Positions 1 through 9,359 of a DNA stretch of 64,000 bases are shown one piece after another. The notes under the pieces were generated by a model that did not search any database, was not told the origin of the DNA, and worked only from the letters and a program-made list of their open reading frames with translations. Source of the DNA: Microbulbifer sp. HZ11 (GTDB lineage: Bacteria; Pseudomonadota; Gammaproteobacteria; Pseudomonadales; Cellvibrionaceae); the NCBI RefSeq assembly GCF_000708675.1, contig NZ_JELR01000001.1, forward strand, positions 1,674,001 to 1,738,000, in the 5' to 3' direction. The position numbers and the translations under genes were made by a program. The stretch's first letter is position 1. Each line of letters opens with the position of its first letter.

Positions 1-328
1 CACGATCCAATCGCGGGCCGCCGCGAACATGGCCGACACCGGAGTTTGCTGCACTTCGCCCGGTCACTTTGGTTGCCAACACCACATCGTTACGGCGGCC
101 GGTTTTATGCAGCCAATTACCGATTATTTCCTCGGTACGGCCGTAAGTTTCCGGCTTGGGCGGCACCGGGTACATCTCCGCACAGTCGATAAAATTTACG
201 CCGTTTGCAGTGGCATAGTCCAATTGCTCGAACGCTTCAGTCTCACTGTTCTGTTCGCCAAATGTCATGGTGCCGAGGCAAATCTTGCTGACCTGGAGAT
301 CCGTCTTGCCCAGTGTGCGAGTTTCCAT
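1..328 (-). CDS. tas: Aldo/keto reductase, Tas-like (partial, C-terminus beyond window)
   Basis: The first 109 residues of an NADP(H)-dependent aldo/keto reductase read leftward off the window edge. The start METRTLGKTDLQVSKICLGT, followed by an MTFGEQNSE stretch, closely matches the beginning of E. coli Tas, as do the segments NFIDCAEMYPVPPKPET (catalytic Asp and Tyr of the family) and NWLHKTGRR. An AGGAGAAG ribosome-binding site lies just before the ATG at 328. The family reduces aldehydes or ketones in the cytosol; the substrate cannot be read from the sequence. It stands alone, separated from fabV upstream by a terminator. Confidence 0.85.
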   Translation of the reverse strand, partial: METRTLGKTDLQVSKICLGTMTFGEQNSETEAFEQLDYATANGVNFIDCAEMYPVPPKPETYGRTEEIIGNWLHKTGRRNDVVLATKVTGRSAANSGVGHVRGGPRLDR

Positions 329-390
329 TTTCTTCTCCTGAAATCTTGTGGCCGCATTATGCCGATTTGGCTCGCCCGTTCGCAAAAACA

Positions 391-418
391 AAAACGCCGG
401 GCAATTGCCCGGCGTTTT
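391..418 (-). terminator. Intrinsic terminator after fabV
   Basis: A near-perfect palindrome with arms AAAACGCCGGGCAA and TTGCCCGGCGTTTT gives a GC-rich stem ending in a T-run on the minus strand. It lies directly after the fabV stop codon and before the aldo/keto reductase start, so it probably separates these two transcription units. Confidence 0.85.
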
Positions 419-438
419 CATCGGATGGGAAAAACGGC

Positions 439-1617
439 TTATTTGAAGTCCGCTTCCACCAGCGGGCTGGTGTCGGCTTCGTAATCGACACCTTTTACAC
501 CAAACCCAAACAGTTTGAGGAAATCGTCTGCATAACCTTTGTAGTCGGTCAGCTCAAACAGGTTTTCCTCGGTCACCTCCGGCCAGAGTTTCTCTATCTT
601 GGCCTGGGTTTCCGGGCGTAGTTCCTTTTCGTCCATACGGAAGCGGTTGGTATCGTCGAGGCGCGGGCTGTCGGTGTACAGGCCTTCGGTGTACAGACGG
701 TACAGCTGCTCGATACAACCTTCGTGGGTGCCCTCTTCCTTCATCACTTTGTAGACGAGGGAAATGTACAGGGGCATTACCGGAATGGCGGAGCTGGACT
801 GGGTAACCAGGGCTTTCAGAACCGCAACGTTGGCACTGGCATTGCCACTGTCACTGATGGCTTTGGCGGCGCGGTCCAGATCTTCTTTGGCTTTGCCGAT
901 AGTGGCGTGGCCGTAGATCGGCCAGGTGAGTTTTTCGCCGATATAGGTGTAGGCGACGGTTTTGCAGCCGTCTGCCAGTACGCCCGCATCGCCGAGGGCT
1001 TTCATCCACAGTTCCCAGTCTTCACCACCCATGACTTTGACCGTGGCTGCGATTTCTTCTTCGCTCGCCGGGTCAACACTGATGTCGGAGATTTCCAGCT
1101 TGTCGGTGTTGAGGTTTTTGGCGGTGTAGGACTTGCCGATGGGCTTCAATACGGAGTTGTACAGTTCACCGGTTTCCGGGTCGGTACGGCGCGGAGAGGC
1201 GAGACTGTAGATGACCAGGTCAATCTTGCCGAGATCCTGTTTGATCAGGTCGATGGCCTGGGCTTTGATTTCGTTGGAGAAGGCGTCGCCGTTGATGCTT
1301 TTGGCATACAGGCCGGCTTTGTGGGCTTCTTCCTCGAAGGCAGCAGAGTTGTAGTAACCGGCAGAAGCGGTACGTTTTTCTGTGGGCGGTTTTTCGAAGA
1401 ATACACCGAGGGTGCTGGCGCCACAGCCGAAGGCGGCGGTAATGCGGGAGGCGAGGCCATAGCCGGTGGAGGCGCCGACAACGAGAACGTTTTTGGGGCC
1501 GTCTTCGATGGCGGGCTGGGATTTGATGTATTCGATCTGTTCGCGCACGTTGGCGGCGCAGCCCTGCGGATGGGCGTTGGTGCAGATGAATCCGCGAACT
1601 TTCGGCTGGATGATCAT
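439..1617 (-). CDS. fabV: Enoyl-ACP reductase FabV (trans-2-enoyl-CoA reductase family)
   Basis: A 392-residue protein, the usual FabV length. It catalyses the NADH-dependent last reduction of each fatty-acid elongation cycle and is known as a triclosan-tolerant alternative to FabI. The start [20 protein letters not shown] is characteristic. The dinucleotide-binding segment [15 protein letters not shown] lies near residue 45-58, and the FabV catalytic pair Tyr235-X8-Lys244 is present in [14 protein letters not shown]. The gene is monocistronic, with a terminator behind it. No fabI is present in the window, so whether FabV is the only enoyl reductase is unknown. Confidence 0.96.
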   Translation of the reverse strand: MIIQPKVRGFICTNAHPQGCAANVREQIEYIKSQPAIEDGPKNVLVVGASTGYGLASRITAAFGCGASTLGVFFEKPPTEKRTASAGYYNSAAFEEEAHKAGLYAKSINGDAFSNEIKAQAIDLIKQDLGKIDLVIYSLASPRRTDPETGELYNSVLKPIGKSYTAKNLNTDKLEISDISVDPASEEEIAATVKVMGGEDWELWMKALGDAGVLADGCKTVAYTYIGEKLTWPIYGHATIGKAKEDLDRAAKAISDSGNASANVAVLKALVTQSSSAIPVMPLYISLVYKVMKEEGTHEGCIEQLYRLYTEGLYTDSPRLDDTNRFRMDEKELRPETQAKIEKLWPEVTEENLFELTDYKGYADDFLKLFGFGVKGVDYEADTSPLVEADFK

Positions 1618-1891
1618 GCCGGGCTCTCCGTTGGTGATTCTTCGGTCTTTTCAGTCAAAAGTGGCCGACTGAGCAGCCATAAAGCGGGACATTCTAATGG
1701 CCTTTAGGGGTAACTCCCATAGTGACAGGTCACGGTTGGGGAGATTAGTGGCCAGAATTTCGGGGGTGGCGGCCAGTTTAGCCAATGATCGATTTTTGAC
1801 TTGCCCTTTCCTGGTGCGCAACGCTTAATTATTAAGCATAAATGACTACTTCAGATCCAGCGGTCTCGCGCTTTACCTCCTGTGGCGGCAA
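1618..1891. other. Intergenic region upstream of fabV, no gene seen
   Basis: This is the fabV side of the 519-base divergent gap between fabV and the YciA-like thioesterase. I see no convincing coding frame, RNA gene or strong promoter pair. The remainder of the gap holds nested repeat copy A (1892-1993) and the leader of the thioesterase gene. Confidence 0.5.
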
Positions 1892-1993
1892 GGCACCGGG
1901 TATAAGGTTTCAGAACCGCTGTGAATACGTCCCTGTACGCTGCGTCGGCAACATCCCTGTTGCCGACGCTTCTGAAACCTTATACCCGGCGCC
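1892..1993 (-). repeat. Nested inverted repeat, copy A (subfamily 1)
   Basis: The outer arms 1892-1914 and 1971-1993 pair over 23 bases with one mismatch (core GGGTATAAGGTTTCAGA). Inside is a perfect 12-bp hairpin, 1942-1969, whose loop reads GGGA on the minus strand. It is followed on that strand by GCGTACAGGGACGTATTCAC, the subfamily 1 signature. The minus-strand 3' end continues as GCCTTGCCGCCAC, matching the end of the other copies. It lies in the divergent gap between fabV and the thioesterase gene. A short open frame across it is an artefact of the repeat. Confidence 0.8.
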
Positions 1994-2136
1994 TTTCCTT
2001 ACCTTCGAATTTCTGTACCCCCGTTCGTTAGATCGCGCAAACCCTTGGCACACTTAATGCACTTCATATTGTGGGACCGCCATGGAAAGCGGTAAGCATA
2101 TTCCCAATCAAGGGGTAACCAGCGAGGTAAACACTC

Positions 2137-2550
2137 ATGAAGTACTACTCACGTCATTTTGTAAAACCCGGCGACCTGAACCCAGCCCAACGTCTGTTCG
2201 GCGGCCAGGCTCTGGCGTGGATAGATGAGGAGGCCGCCATTTTCGCGGGGTGCCAGATGGGCACGGCAAATATTGTGACCAAGCTGATGTCAGAGATTGA
2301 TTTCGTCAGCTCGGCGGTTTGCGGGGATATTGTGGAATTCGGTTTTGAGGTTACGGATATCGGCCGCACGTCGCTGACGGTGCATTGCGAGATGCGCAAT
2401 AAGCAGACGCGGGAGTTGATCGTCAGGGTTGAGCGGATTGTGTTTGTAGCGCTGGATGCGGAGGGCAAGCCGACGCCTCATAAAAAGGCCGGGATGACGG
2501 TAGCCGAGGCAGCCAATTCAACCGCGGAGGCCAGCAAGCTCGCGGGCTAG
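2137..2550 (+). CDS. Acyl-CoA thioesterase, YciA-like hotdog fold
   Basis: A 137-residue single hotdog-domain protein predicted to hydrolyse acyl-CoA in the cytosol. The segment RLFGGQALAWIDEEAAIFAG carries the helix and the acidic residue (Asp30) expected at the active site of YciA/BACH-type enzymes. The following strands, including DIVEFGFEVTDIGRTSLTV, fit the same family. The C-terminal 15 residues are low-complexity. A bidirectional terminator follows. Chain-length specificity cannot be inferred. Confidence 0.85.
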   Translation: MKYYSRHFVKPGDLNPAQRLFGGQALAWIDEEAAIFAGCQMGTANIVTKLMSEIDFVSSAVCGDIVEFGFEVTDIGRTSLTVHCEMRNKQTRELIVRVERIVFVALDAEGKPTPHKKAGMTVAEAANSTAEASKLAG

Positions 2551-2573
2551 CTCTGGAACTCAAGCAAAATAAA

Positions 2574-2607
2574 AAAAGCCTGTGGCAGCCCCCTGCCACA
2601 GGCTTTT
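2574..2607. terminator. Bidirectional intrinsic terminator
   Basis: A 15-bp perfect stem (AAAAGCCTGTGGCAG and its complement) with a short C-rich loop has an A-run on the left and a T-run on the right. It can therefore end transcription of the thioesterase gene (plus) and of the universal stress gene (minus), which converge here. Confidence 0.9.
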
Positions 2608-2628
2608 GAATTTAAGTGGCATCAGAAA

Positions 2629-3486
2629 TTAGCGCAGCAACAATAACGGCTGGTTGGTTTCCAGTAGCATTTTTGCGGTAACACTACCCAGCAGAAGATC
2701 GCGCAACTTGCTGTGGCTGAAGGCCCCCATCACAGTCAGATCGATATTGTGTTCCTGCTGGTAGGCGATCAATGATTCCACCGTGCGGCCCTCGAGACTG
2801 GCGCTAACTACATAAACGCCACCATTACTCAACGCTTCCGCCCCCTCGGTCAACACCGAATCGCCACCGTCGCCCACATACACAAGATGACAGTCCACGC
2901 CTTTAAACACAGGGCTCGTTGCCACCATATCCAGTGCCTTGCGGGCAGACTCGCTGCCATCGTAAGCGAGCATGATGGAGTGCGGCACCTTGAACTCACG
3001 ATTCACCACCAGAATCGGCTTGTGCAGCGAGCGCACAATCGACTCCAGCTGCGCACCCAACCCCTTGTTCGACTCCCCGTGCTCCTCACCGCGAATCCCG
3101 AGCACCAGCACGCGGATATGATCTTCCAGCTCCACCAGCGATTCGATCAGAGACCCGTGGCGCTGACAGGTAACCACCCGCTCAGCCCCCGCCTTCACCG
3201 CCCGCTCCCGCGCGCTCTCCAGCATCTGCCGGCCCTGCTCCAGCAACAGTTTTGAACGCTGCTGTTCCAGATTGGTCAGCTCTTCCAGCAGCTCTTCCTG
3301 GCTACCCAGGCCGATACTGCCGGACAGGTCTGCGACGGCTGGCGTGGTTACACGCTCAATATTGTGAAGAAGTTTGATGGGAGCTGATGCGCGGCTGGCG
3401 ATCCAGGCGGCGTAGTCGCAGACGGCACCGCTGTAGCGGGAGCCATCGATGCAGGTAAGTACGAGGGGGTCTTTCTGATCGGCCAT
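2629..3486 (-). CDS. Tandem universal stress protein (two UspA domains)
   Basis: A 285-residue protein with two UspA domains, residues about 8-160 and 165-285. The first begins VLTCIDGSRYSGAVCDYAAW and the second SIMLAYDGSESARKALDMVA. The second domain keeps the nucleotide-binding end GAFSHSKLRDLLLGSVT; the first has a divergent equivalent (GIRGEEHGESNKGLGAQLES), so perhaps only one half binds ATP. It is cytosolic and probably stress-related. It precedes, and is transcribed away from, the SulP gene, a pairing seen in other bacteria, but repeat copy B lies between them. Confidence 0.9.
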   Translation of the reverse strand: MADQKDPLVLTCIDGSRYSGAVCDYAAWIASRASAPIKLLHNIERVTTPAVADLSGSIGLGSQEELLEELTNLEQQRSKLLLEQGRQMLESARERAVKAGAERVVTCQRHGSLIESLVELEDHIRVLVLGIRGEEHGESNKGLGAQLESIVRSLHKPILVVNREFKVPHSIMLAYDGSESARKALDMVATSPVFKGVDCHLVYVGDGGDSVLTEGAEALSNGGVYVVSASLEGRTVESLIAYQQEHNIDLTVMGAFSHSKLRDLLLGSVTAKMLLETNQPLLLLR

Positions 3487-3567
3487 TTATTATTTTCTCT
3501 CTATCGCTATCCAACTGAATAAACCACGTAATACAGGCTACTTACGAAGTATAGAGATAGGGGAGAA

Positions 3568-3678
3568 GCCGAAATGCTGGGTGGAAGTTTTTGAAACCGT
3601 CGGCGACATGGACGTCGCCGCCGGAGCATACAGGGATGTACTTGTGCGATTTCAAAAACTTCCACCCAGTGTTTCGGC
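3568..3678 (+). repeat. Nested inverted repeat, copy B (subfamily 1)
   Basis: The outer arms 3568-3596 and 3650-3678 are complementary over about 29 bases, ending TTTTTGAAA / TTTCAAAAA. The inner hairpin CGGCGAC (3601-3607) / GTCGCCG (3614-3620) has an ATGGA loop and is followed by GCATACAGGGATGTACTTGT, the subfamily 1 signature. It lies between the universal stress gene and the SulP gene. Confidence 0.85.
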
Positions 3679-3721
3679 ACCACCGGGGCCCAAACAGAGC
3701 TCCCGATGTGAAGCTCCGGGC

Positions 3722-5230
3722 CTAGTGTCCCCCCAATACCTTCTCAATTTCTTCCGGCTTGTCGTGAACACCGAAGCGGTCAACGATGGTAGAGCTGGCT
3801 TCGTTCAGGCCAATCAGCTCGACCTCGGCGCCCTCACGGCGGAACTTCACTACCGCCTTGTCGAGGGAATATACCGCCGACACATCCCAGAAGTGCGCCC
3901 GGCTCAGGTCAATCACCACCTTGTCCAGCGCCTCTTTAAAATCAAAGGCCGCCACAAACTTGTCCGCCGAATTGAAGAACACTTGCCCCACCACAGTGTA
4001 GGTACGGCAATTCTTCTCCTCATCCAACTCTGAGCTCACATACATAAAGTGGCTCACCTTATTGGCGAAGAACAGCGACGCCAGCAGCACACCCACAAAC
4101 ACGCCAAACGCCAGATTATGGGTAAACACTACCACAATCACCGTGGACAGCATCACCAGATTGGTGGACAACGGCAACTTGTTCAGATTGCGGATCGAGC
4201 TCCAGTCAAAGGTACCGATGGACACCATGATCATCACCGCCACCAGCGCCGCCATCGGGATCACCGCCACCCAATCGCTCAGGAACACCACCAGGGTCAA
4301 CAGCCCCACACCAGCGATGAGGGTAGACAGGCGGCCACGGCCACCAGACTTCACATTGATCACGGACTGTCCAATCATCGCACAGCCCGCCATACCGCCG
4401 AGCATACCCGCACCGATGTTGGCGATGCCCTGGCCCTTACACTCGCGGTTCTTGTCGCTGTTGGTATCGGTCAGATCGTCCACGATGGTGGCGGTCATCA
4501 GAGATTCCAGCAGGCCCACCACGGCGAGGCCGGCGGAGTACGGGAAAATGATCTTCAGAGTCTCGAAGTTCAGCGGAACGTCCGGCCACAGGAACACCGG
4601 CAGAGTGTCCGGCAGATCACCCATATCCCCCACGGTGCGGATATCCATGCCCAGGGTTACCGCGACCGCGGTCAGTACCAGGATGCACACTAGCGGTGAC
4701 GGCAGGATCTTGCCGATCACCGGCACATAGGGGAACAGGTAGATGATGCCGAGGCCGGCGGCGGTCATGGCGTACACGTGCCAGGTGACATCGGTGAGCT
4801 CTGGCAGCTGGGCCATAAAGATCAGGATCGCCAGCGCATTCACAAACCCCGTGACCACAGCCCTCGAGACAAAACTCATCAGGCTGCCGAGCTTGAGGTA
4901 GCCGGCGATGATCTGCAGCACCCCAGTTAATAGTGTCGCCGCAAGCAGGTACTGGAGGCCGTGCTCTTTGACCAGCGTGACCATGAGCAGGGCCATGGCG
5001 CCGGTGGCTGCGGAGATCATGCCGGGGCGGCCACCGACGAAGGCGATGACGACGGCGATACAGAAGGAGGCGTAGAGGCCTACCCGGGGGTCGACACCGG
5101 CGATGATGGAGAAGGCGATGGCCTCGGGGATGAGGGCCAGGGCGACGACGAGGCCGGCGAGCACGTCGCGGCGGATGTTGCCGAACCAGTCGTTTCTGGT
5201 TGACGACAACAGGGTGTTGGAGAACTGCAT
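3722..5230 (-). CDS. SulP family inorganic anion transporter with STAS domain
   Basis: A 502-residue inner-membrane carrier of the SulP/SLC26 family. The membrane core starts with the typical [34 protein letters not shown] and continues through many hydrophobic segments to about residue 390. The C-terminal STAS domain (about 400-495) contains [20 protein letters not shown]. Sulfate, bicarbonate or another anion is possible; the substrate is not readable. The start at 5230 (MQFSNTLLS) is preferred over an upstream in-frame codon at 5362, because the extra 44 residues are arginine-rich and unlike the family. Confidence 0.9.
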   Translation of the reverse strand: MQFSNTLLSSTRNDWFGNIRRDVLAGLVVALALIPEAIAFSIIAGVDPRVGLYASFCIAVVIAFVGGRPGMISAATGAMALLMVTLVKEHGLQYLLAATLLTGVLQIIAGYLKLGSLMSFVSRAVVTGFVNALAILIFMAQLPELTDVTWHVYAMTAAGLGIIYLFPYVPVIGKILPSPLVCILVLTAVAVTLGMDIRTVGDMGDLPDTLPVFLWPDVPLNFETLKIIFPYSAGLAVVGLLESLMTATIVDDLTDTNSDKNRECKGQGIANIGAGMLGGMAGCAMIGQSVINVKSGGRGRLSTLIAGVGLLTLVVFLSDWVAVIPMAALVAVMIMVSIGTFDWSSIRNLNKLPLSTNLVMLSTVIVVVFTHNLAFGVFVGVLLASLFFANKVSHFMYVSSELDEEKNCRTYTVVGQVFFNSADKFVAAFDFKEALDKVVIDLSRAHFWDVSAVYSLDKAVVKFRREGAEVELIGLNEASSTIVDRFGVHDKPEEIEKVLGGH

Positions 5231-5376
5231 AATCAGGGGAGCCTGTCTGGGATGCTGACTTGAGGGTCTTATTCGAGCCCGGCTTTTTGAGCCATAAATT
5301 CGGGCGCGGATTCTAGCATCTTGGGGGATCTGGCTAAAGAACAGGCAAGTGGTTTGAGGCACGGATATGGCTCAGC

Positions 5377-5506
5377 GGCGGCGACGCTACCGGGTGTAGT
5401 TTGGTGAGACACGAGCTAGGCGCCCCCCCTTAACTCATCCATGGGGGCTCTTCCGCGAGGTCCCTCTCGCGGAAGGTCTTGCATAGCTGTACCCGGCATC
5501 GCCGCC
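5377..5506 (-). repeat. Nested inverted repeat, copy C (subfamily 2, degenerate)
   Basis: The outer arms are imperfect: GGCGGCGACGCTACCGGGT at 5377-5395 and ACCCGGCATCGCCGCC at 5491-5506. The inner hairpin 5451-5474 (TTCCGCGAG / CTCGCGGAA) has an AGGGA loop on the minus strand, followed there by GAGCCCCCATGGATGAGTT, the subfamily 2 signature. It lies in the 567-base divergent gap between the SulP gene and the export operon. The stretch 5231-5376 beside it holds no gene that I can see. Confidence 0.75.
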
Positions 5507-5562
5507 TTAACATCAGCCTCGGTCACAACTTCCCCAGGTCTCGTGTCGCGCTTTCCCACTCC

Positions 5563-5608
5563 TGTCCGCCCCCACGGACACAGCCTGTCCGGACACTTTT
5601 TGCGGACA
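5563..5608 (+). promoter_or_regulatory. Candidate enhancer (UAS) for the NtrC-type regulator
   Basis: Half-sites TGTCCG and CGGACA occur repeatedly: TGTCCG-N6-CGGACA at 5563-5580, the perfect palindrome TGTCCGGACA at 5586-5595, and CGGACA again at 5603-5608. They lie about 80-120 bases upstream of the sigma-54 promoter at 5684, the usual distance for an NtrC-family enhancer. I infer that the regulator encoded at 10652 binds here. Confidence 0.65.
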
Positions 5609-5683
5609 CCTCATCCGTCATCCAAAAGCTTTCTGAAAATTTATTTCCCTTATATATCAAACACTTAAACGCAAAACCCGCCT

Positions 5684-5700
5684 TGGCACGGCAATTGCGA
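5684..5700 (+). promoter_or_regulatory. Sigma-54 (-24/-12) promoter of the export operon
   Basis: TTGGCACGGCAATTGCG matches the sigma-54 consensus TGGCAC-N5-TTGC: GG at 5686-5687 and GC at 5698-5699 have the required 10-bp offset. Transcription would start near 5711, about 87 bases before the adaptor gene. The operon also encodes a sigma-54 activator, which supports the call. Confidence 0.8.
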
Positions 5701-5797
5701 TAAGGCCGCAGCATCCAGAAATTCCGCTTTGCATCCGGACGCAGGAAGACGCGCATCAAAGTGGCTGAAGAACAGATTCTAAGAACTTGGGAACAAC

Positions 5798-7078
5798 ATG
5801 ATCAGAGATACCTCCGGGCAGGACGTCCAACTCACTCCACAGAGCCCGTGGAAGAACCCGCGCCTGTTGAAGCGCGCCGGTCTCGGCATCGGCGCGGCCG
5901 CTTTTGTGGTTTGGGGGCTGATGAGCTGGCAGAGCACGAATGCGGTGGATGCGAGCGTGTCGCTGTCGCGGATCAATATCGCGGCGGTGGAGCGAGGGGA
6001 TCTGGTGCGGGATCTGGTGGTTCAGGGGAAGGTGGTTGCGGCCAATAGCCCTACCCTGTTCAGCCCGGCGCAGGGGATTGTGAAGTTTGCGGTGAAGGCC
6101 GGTGATGCGGTTGCAAAGGGGCAGCTGCTGGCAGAAGTCGACAGTCCGCAGTTGCAGAACCAGCTGGCCCAGGAAAGCGCCCTGTATAACAAGCTGAGTG
6201 TGGAACTTGCACGGCAGAAGATCCAGGCCAAACGCCAGCGTCTGGAGAATACCCAGAAGGCGGATCTCGCCAGGGTGGACCTGACCGCGGCACAGCGGGA
6301 GCTGAAGCGTGCGGAAATTTCCATGGAGAAACAGATCATCTCCCAGCTGGACTTTGAGAAGGCCAGCGACGATCTGGCCCGGGCGGAGTTGGAGTACAAG
6401 CAGGCGGTACAGAATTCCCAACTGGAAAACGAAGCCCTTGCCTTCGAGACCCAGACCCTGCAACTGCAGGTGGACCAGCAGCAGCTTCAGGTAGAGGAAC
6501 TGCAGCGCAAGGTCAATGAACTGCAAATCGTCTCTCCGGTCGACGGCACCATCGGCAGCCTGACGGCCACCCAGCGCTCCGCTGTCGCCGCCAATGCGCC
6601 ATTGCTCACCGTGGTGGACCTCACCAGCTTCGAGCTGGAAGCCGCGGTCCCGGAAAACTACGCCGACGATCTGGGCCTCGCCATGGCTGTGGAAATCAAT
6701 ATCGGTGGTAAAAAGCTGCCCGGCGAAATCACCGCGATCGCCCCGGAAGTTATCAACAACCAGGTCACCGCCCGCGTGCGCTTCACCAACGGCCAGCCTG
6801 AAAACCTCCGCCAGAACCTACGCCTAACCGCCCGCGTGCTGCTGGAAAATCGCAACGACGTCATGCTGGTCAAGCGAGGCGCCTTTCTCGATCAGACCGG
6901 CGGCCGCTTCGCGTGGAAACTGAACGATCAGCAGCAGGCAGTAAAGGTGCCCATCACCATTGGCGCGCTGGGACTGAACCAGGTTGAGATTGTTTCCGGC
7001 CTGGAGGAAGGGGACCAGATCATTACTTCCTCTGCGGAGGAGCTGGATAAGGCGCAGCTGGTTGCGCTTAAAGATTAA
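5798..7078 (+). CDS. Membrane-fusion (HlyD/MacA-type) periplasmic adaptor of ABC exporter
   Basis: A 426-residue adaptor anchored by one N-terminal membrane helix (about residues 27-44). A lipoyl/barrel-sandwich half (ANSPTLFSPAQGIVKFAVKAGDAVAKGQLLAEVDSP, about 83-118) is followed by a long alpha-helical hairpin (about 120-240). The second lipoyl half (IVSPVDGTIGSL) and a beta-barrel domain complete the fold. It would link inner-membrane permeases to an outer-membrane channel. It is the first gene of a six-gene unit, downstream of the sigma-54 promoter. A 195-base gap holding repeat copy D separates it from the ATPase gene. Confidence 0.9.
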   Translation: MIRDTSGQDVQLTPQSPWKNPRLLKRAGLGIGAAAFVVWGLMSWQSTNAVDASVSLSRINIAAVERGDLVRDLVVQGKVVAANSPTLFSPAQGIVKFAVKAGDAVAKGQLLAEVDSPQLQNQLAQESALYNKLSVELARQKIQAKRQRLENTQKADLARVDLTAAQRELKRAEISMEKQIISQLDFEKASDDLARAELEYKQAVQNSQLENEALAFETQTLQLQVDQQQLQVEELQRKVNELQIVSPVDGTIGSLTATQRSAVAANAPLLTVVDLTSFELEAAVPENYADDLGLAMAVEINIGGKKLPGEITAIAPEVINNQVTARVRFTNGQPENLRQNLRLTARVLLENRNDVMLVKRGAFLDQTGGRFAWKLNDQQQAVKVPITIGALGLNQVEIVSGLEEGDQIITSSAEELDKAQLVALKD

Positions 7079-7104
7079 CGGCTTGCACTGAACTCAGATG
7101 TGCA

Positions 7105-7216
7105 GGCGCTGCTACCGATTGTTGTTCGCGAGACCTTCTGCGAGAGGGACCTCGCAGAAGAGCCCCCATGGATGGGTTCACGGCGTGTCTCGCGAACAAC
7201 AATCGGTAGCAGCGCC
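7105..7216 (+). repeat. Nested inverted repeat, copy D (subfamily 2, perfect arms)
   Basis: Two 30-base arms, 7105-7134 and 7187-7216, are perfectly complementary. They enclose an inner hairpin TTCTGCGAG-AGGGA-CCTCGCAGAA, followed by GAGCCCCCATGGATGGGTTC. It sits inside an apparent operon, between the adaptor and ATPase genes. A 30-bp stem in the mRNA could affect transcript stability or partially stop transcription, but there is no T-run after it. Confidence 0.9.
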
Positions 7217-7273
7217 GCCACGAAATTTTAAAGACATAACAAACTAAAAACTGCGAAGACAAGGAAATCCACC

Positions 7274-7975
7274 ATGCTCAAAATGCACAATATCCGCAAA
7301 AGCTATCGCACCGATACCATTGAAACGCACGCACTGCGTGACTTCAGCCTCGAAGTCAATGAAGGGGAATTTGTCTCCGTTACCGGCCCCAGCGGTTCCG
7401 GTAAAACCACCTTCCTCAATATCGCCGGCCTGCTCGAAACCCCGACCGGCGGCCAGTACCTGCTCGATGGACAGGAAGTCGGCAACCTGTCTGACCGCGA
7501 CCGCTCGCGACTGCGCAATGAAAAAATCGGCTTTATTTTTCAGGGCTTCAACCTGATTCCCGACCTCAACCTGTTCGATAACATCGACGTTCCCCTGCGC
7601 TATCGCGGCTTCAACGCCAAAGAGCGCCGTCGCCGTATCGAAAAATCCCTCGAACAGGTCGGTCTCTCCGCCCGAGCCAAACACCTGCCTGCGCAACTAT
7701 CCGGCGGTCAGCAACAGCGCGTCGCCATCGCCCGTGCCCTCGCCGGCGAGCCCCGCTTCCTGCTCGCGGACGAACCCACAGGCAACCTCGACTCCTTAAT
7801 GGCACGTCAAGTCATGGAACTGCTGGAATTTATCAACGAATGGGGCACCACCATCGTCATGGTCACCCACGACCCGGATCTCGCGCGCCGTGCGCAACGC
7901 AACATCCAGATCGTGGACGGTCAGGTCTCCGACCTGCGCCAGAGTATCGCGCAGCCAGAAATCGCCAGTGCATAA
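7274..7975 (+). CDS. ABC transporter ATP-binding protein (MacB/LolD type)
   Basis: A 233-residue stand-alone nucleotide-binding subunit. Walker [13 protein letters not shown] is near residues 39-50, the signature [15 protein letters not shown] near 142-156, and Walker [14 protein letters not shown] near 164-176. The switch histidine is in MVTHDPDLA. It energises the two permeases encoded next, acting from the cytoplasmic face. The closest families are the LolD/MacB/FtsE-like ATPases for export or mechanotransmission. Confidence 0.95.
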   Translation: MLKMHNIRKSYRTDTIETHALRDFSLEVNEGEFVSVTGPSGSGKTTFLNIAGLLETPTGGQYLLDGQEVGNLSDRDRSRLRNEKIGFIFQGFNLIPDLNLFDNIDVPLRYRGFNAKERRRRIEKSLEQVGLSARAKHLPAQLSGGQQQRVAIARALAGEPRFLLADEPTGNLDSLMARQVMELLEFINEWGTTIVMVTHDPDLARRAQRNIQIVDGQVSDLRQSIAQPEIASA

Positions 7976-8015
7976 GCTGAAATCGCACCGCTGAATTAGA
8001 GAAAAGGACACCGAA

Positions 8016-9338
8016 ATGATCGGCTACTACATCAGCCTCGCCATACGCAGCTTGCGGGGAACACCTATCCTGAGCGCGCTTATGATCGCCGCCATCGCCG
8101 TTGGCGTGGGTGCATCCATGACCGTACTGACATTGAACTATATGATGTCGCAGAACGCCCTGGAGCATAAAGACAAGGTCCTCTATGCCGTACAGCTGGA
8201 TAGCTGGGATCCGAACCAGGCTGCGGATACCGCCAATGAAATTCCCTGGCAGCTCACCTACCCCGACGCCGTTGCCCTACTGCGCTCGGATATTCCCACC
8301 CGTCAGGTGGCCATGCACCGCTTTGGATTTACCGTCAATCTCGACGAATCCGACATGCGCCCGTTTACCGCCAATACCCGCGTAACCACCCGGGATTTCT
8401 TTTCACTGTTCGACGTACCATTTGAATACGGCGGCACCTGGAACAAGGAGGCGGATAGCGCTGCCGTTCAATCTGTGGTGCTCAGTAAAGAAACCAACGA
8501 AAAACTGTTTGGTGGTGAAAACAGTGTCGGGAAAGTTGTACAACTGAACGGCGAGCCCTTTACCGTCGTCGGTGTGCTCAAGCACTGGAATCCGTCGCCA
8601 AAAATTTACGACCTGAACAACAACCCCTTCGCAGACTCCGAAGAGCTGTATATCCCCTTCGGCTTGCACCGCAAGTATGAAATTTACAGTTGGGGCAACA
8701 CCAATGGCTGGACAAGCAGCGCACCGGAGGGCGCCGAAGGCTACGAGCGATTCCTGCTCGGAGAACACGTGTGGATTCAATTTTGGGTAGAGCTGGATAG
8801 CGCCGAGCAGAAAGAAGCGTACGAGCAGTTCCTCACCGGCTATATCCGTGAGCAGAAAGAACAGGGCCGCTTTGAGCGCCCACTGAAGTTCGCCCTGTCG
8901 CACCCGTCTGAATGGCTGGTTCTGAATGAAGTACTGGGCAACGACAACCGGGTACTGGGCTGGGCATCGCTAGCCTTCCTGTTAGTGTGCGTGGTCAATG
9001 CCGTTGCCCTGCTGCTGGCAAAATTTTTGCGCAAAGCACCGGAGGCCGGCGTGCGCCGGGCCCTAGGCGCAAGTCGTAACGCCATATTCACCCAGCACCT
9101 GATTGAAAGCAGCTGTATCGGTGTGCTTGGCGGGTTGCTGGGCATTATCCTCGCGCTGGCCGGCTTGACCGGTATTCGCGCACTGGCGATGGGCCAGGTA
9201 GACCAGATCGCCACCATGAACTGGGAAATGATGCTGGCCGCTGTCGGCCTCGCCATCTTCGCGAGTATTCTCGCCGGCCTTTACCCGGCCTGGCGCATCA
9301 GCCGCACCAACCCATCCGTTTACCTGAAGACCCAGTAA
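8016..9338 (+). CDS. ABC transporter permease, MacB/FtsX type (first of two)
   Basis: A 440-residue permease. It has an N-terminal membrane helix (about 20-45), a large periplasmic MacB-PCD-like domain (about 45-300) and three C-terminal membrane helices of the FtsX domain. Between these helices is the coupling motif EAGVRRALGASRNAIFTQHL, and the end is AGLYPAWRISRTNPSVYLKT. It is not fused to an ATPase, unlike MacB itself, so it probably pairs with the next gene product as a heterodimer. The spacing to the flanking genes is 40 and 21 bases. Confidence 0.9.
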   Translation: MIGYYISLAIRSLRGTPILSALMIAAIAVGVGASMTVLTLNYMMSQNALEHKDKVLYAVQLDSWDPNQAADTANEIPWQLTYPDAVALLRSDIPTRQVAMHRFGFTVNLDESDMRPFTANTRVTTRDFFSLFDVPFEYGGTWNKEADSAAVQSVVLSKETNEKLFGGENSVGKVVQLNGEPFTVVGVLKHWNPSPKIYDLNNNPFADSEELYIPFGLHRKYEIYSWGNTNGWTSSAPEGAEGYERFLLGEHVWIQFWVELDSAEQKEAYEQFLTGYIREQKEQGRFERPLKFALSHPSEWLVLNEVLGNDNRVLGWASLAFLLVCVVNAVALLLAKFLRKAPEAGVRRALGASRNAIFTQHLIESSCIGVLGGLLGIILALAGLTGIRALAMGQVDQIATMNWEMMLAAVGLAIFASILAGLYPAWRISRTNPSVYLKTQ

Positions 9339-9359
9339 CCCAGAGAAGAGGAAAAGAAC

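Noticed and set aside
1892..1993. Repeat copy A as a simple intrinsic terminator
   Set aside because: It lies between divergent genes, has no T-run, and has a nested structure shared with five other copies in different contexts.
1842..2057. 71-codon open frame in the fabV-thioesterase gap
   Set aside because: It runs through nested repeat copy A; the coding appearance comes from the repeat. Similar short frames cross copies C and F.
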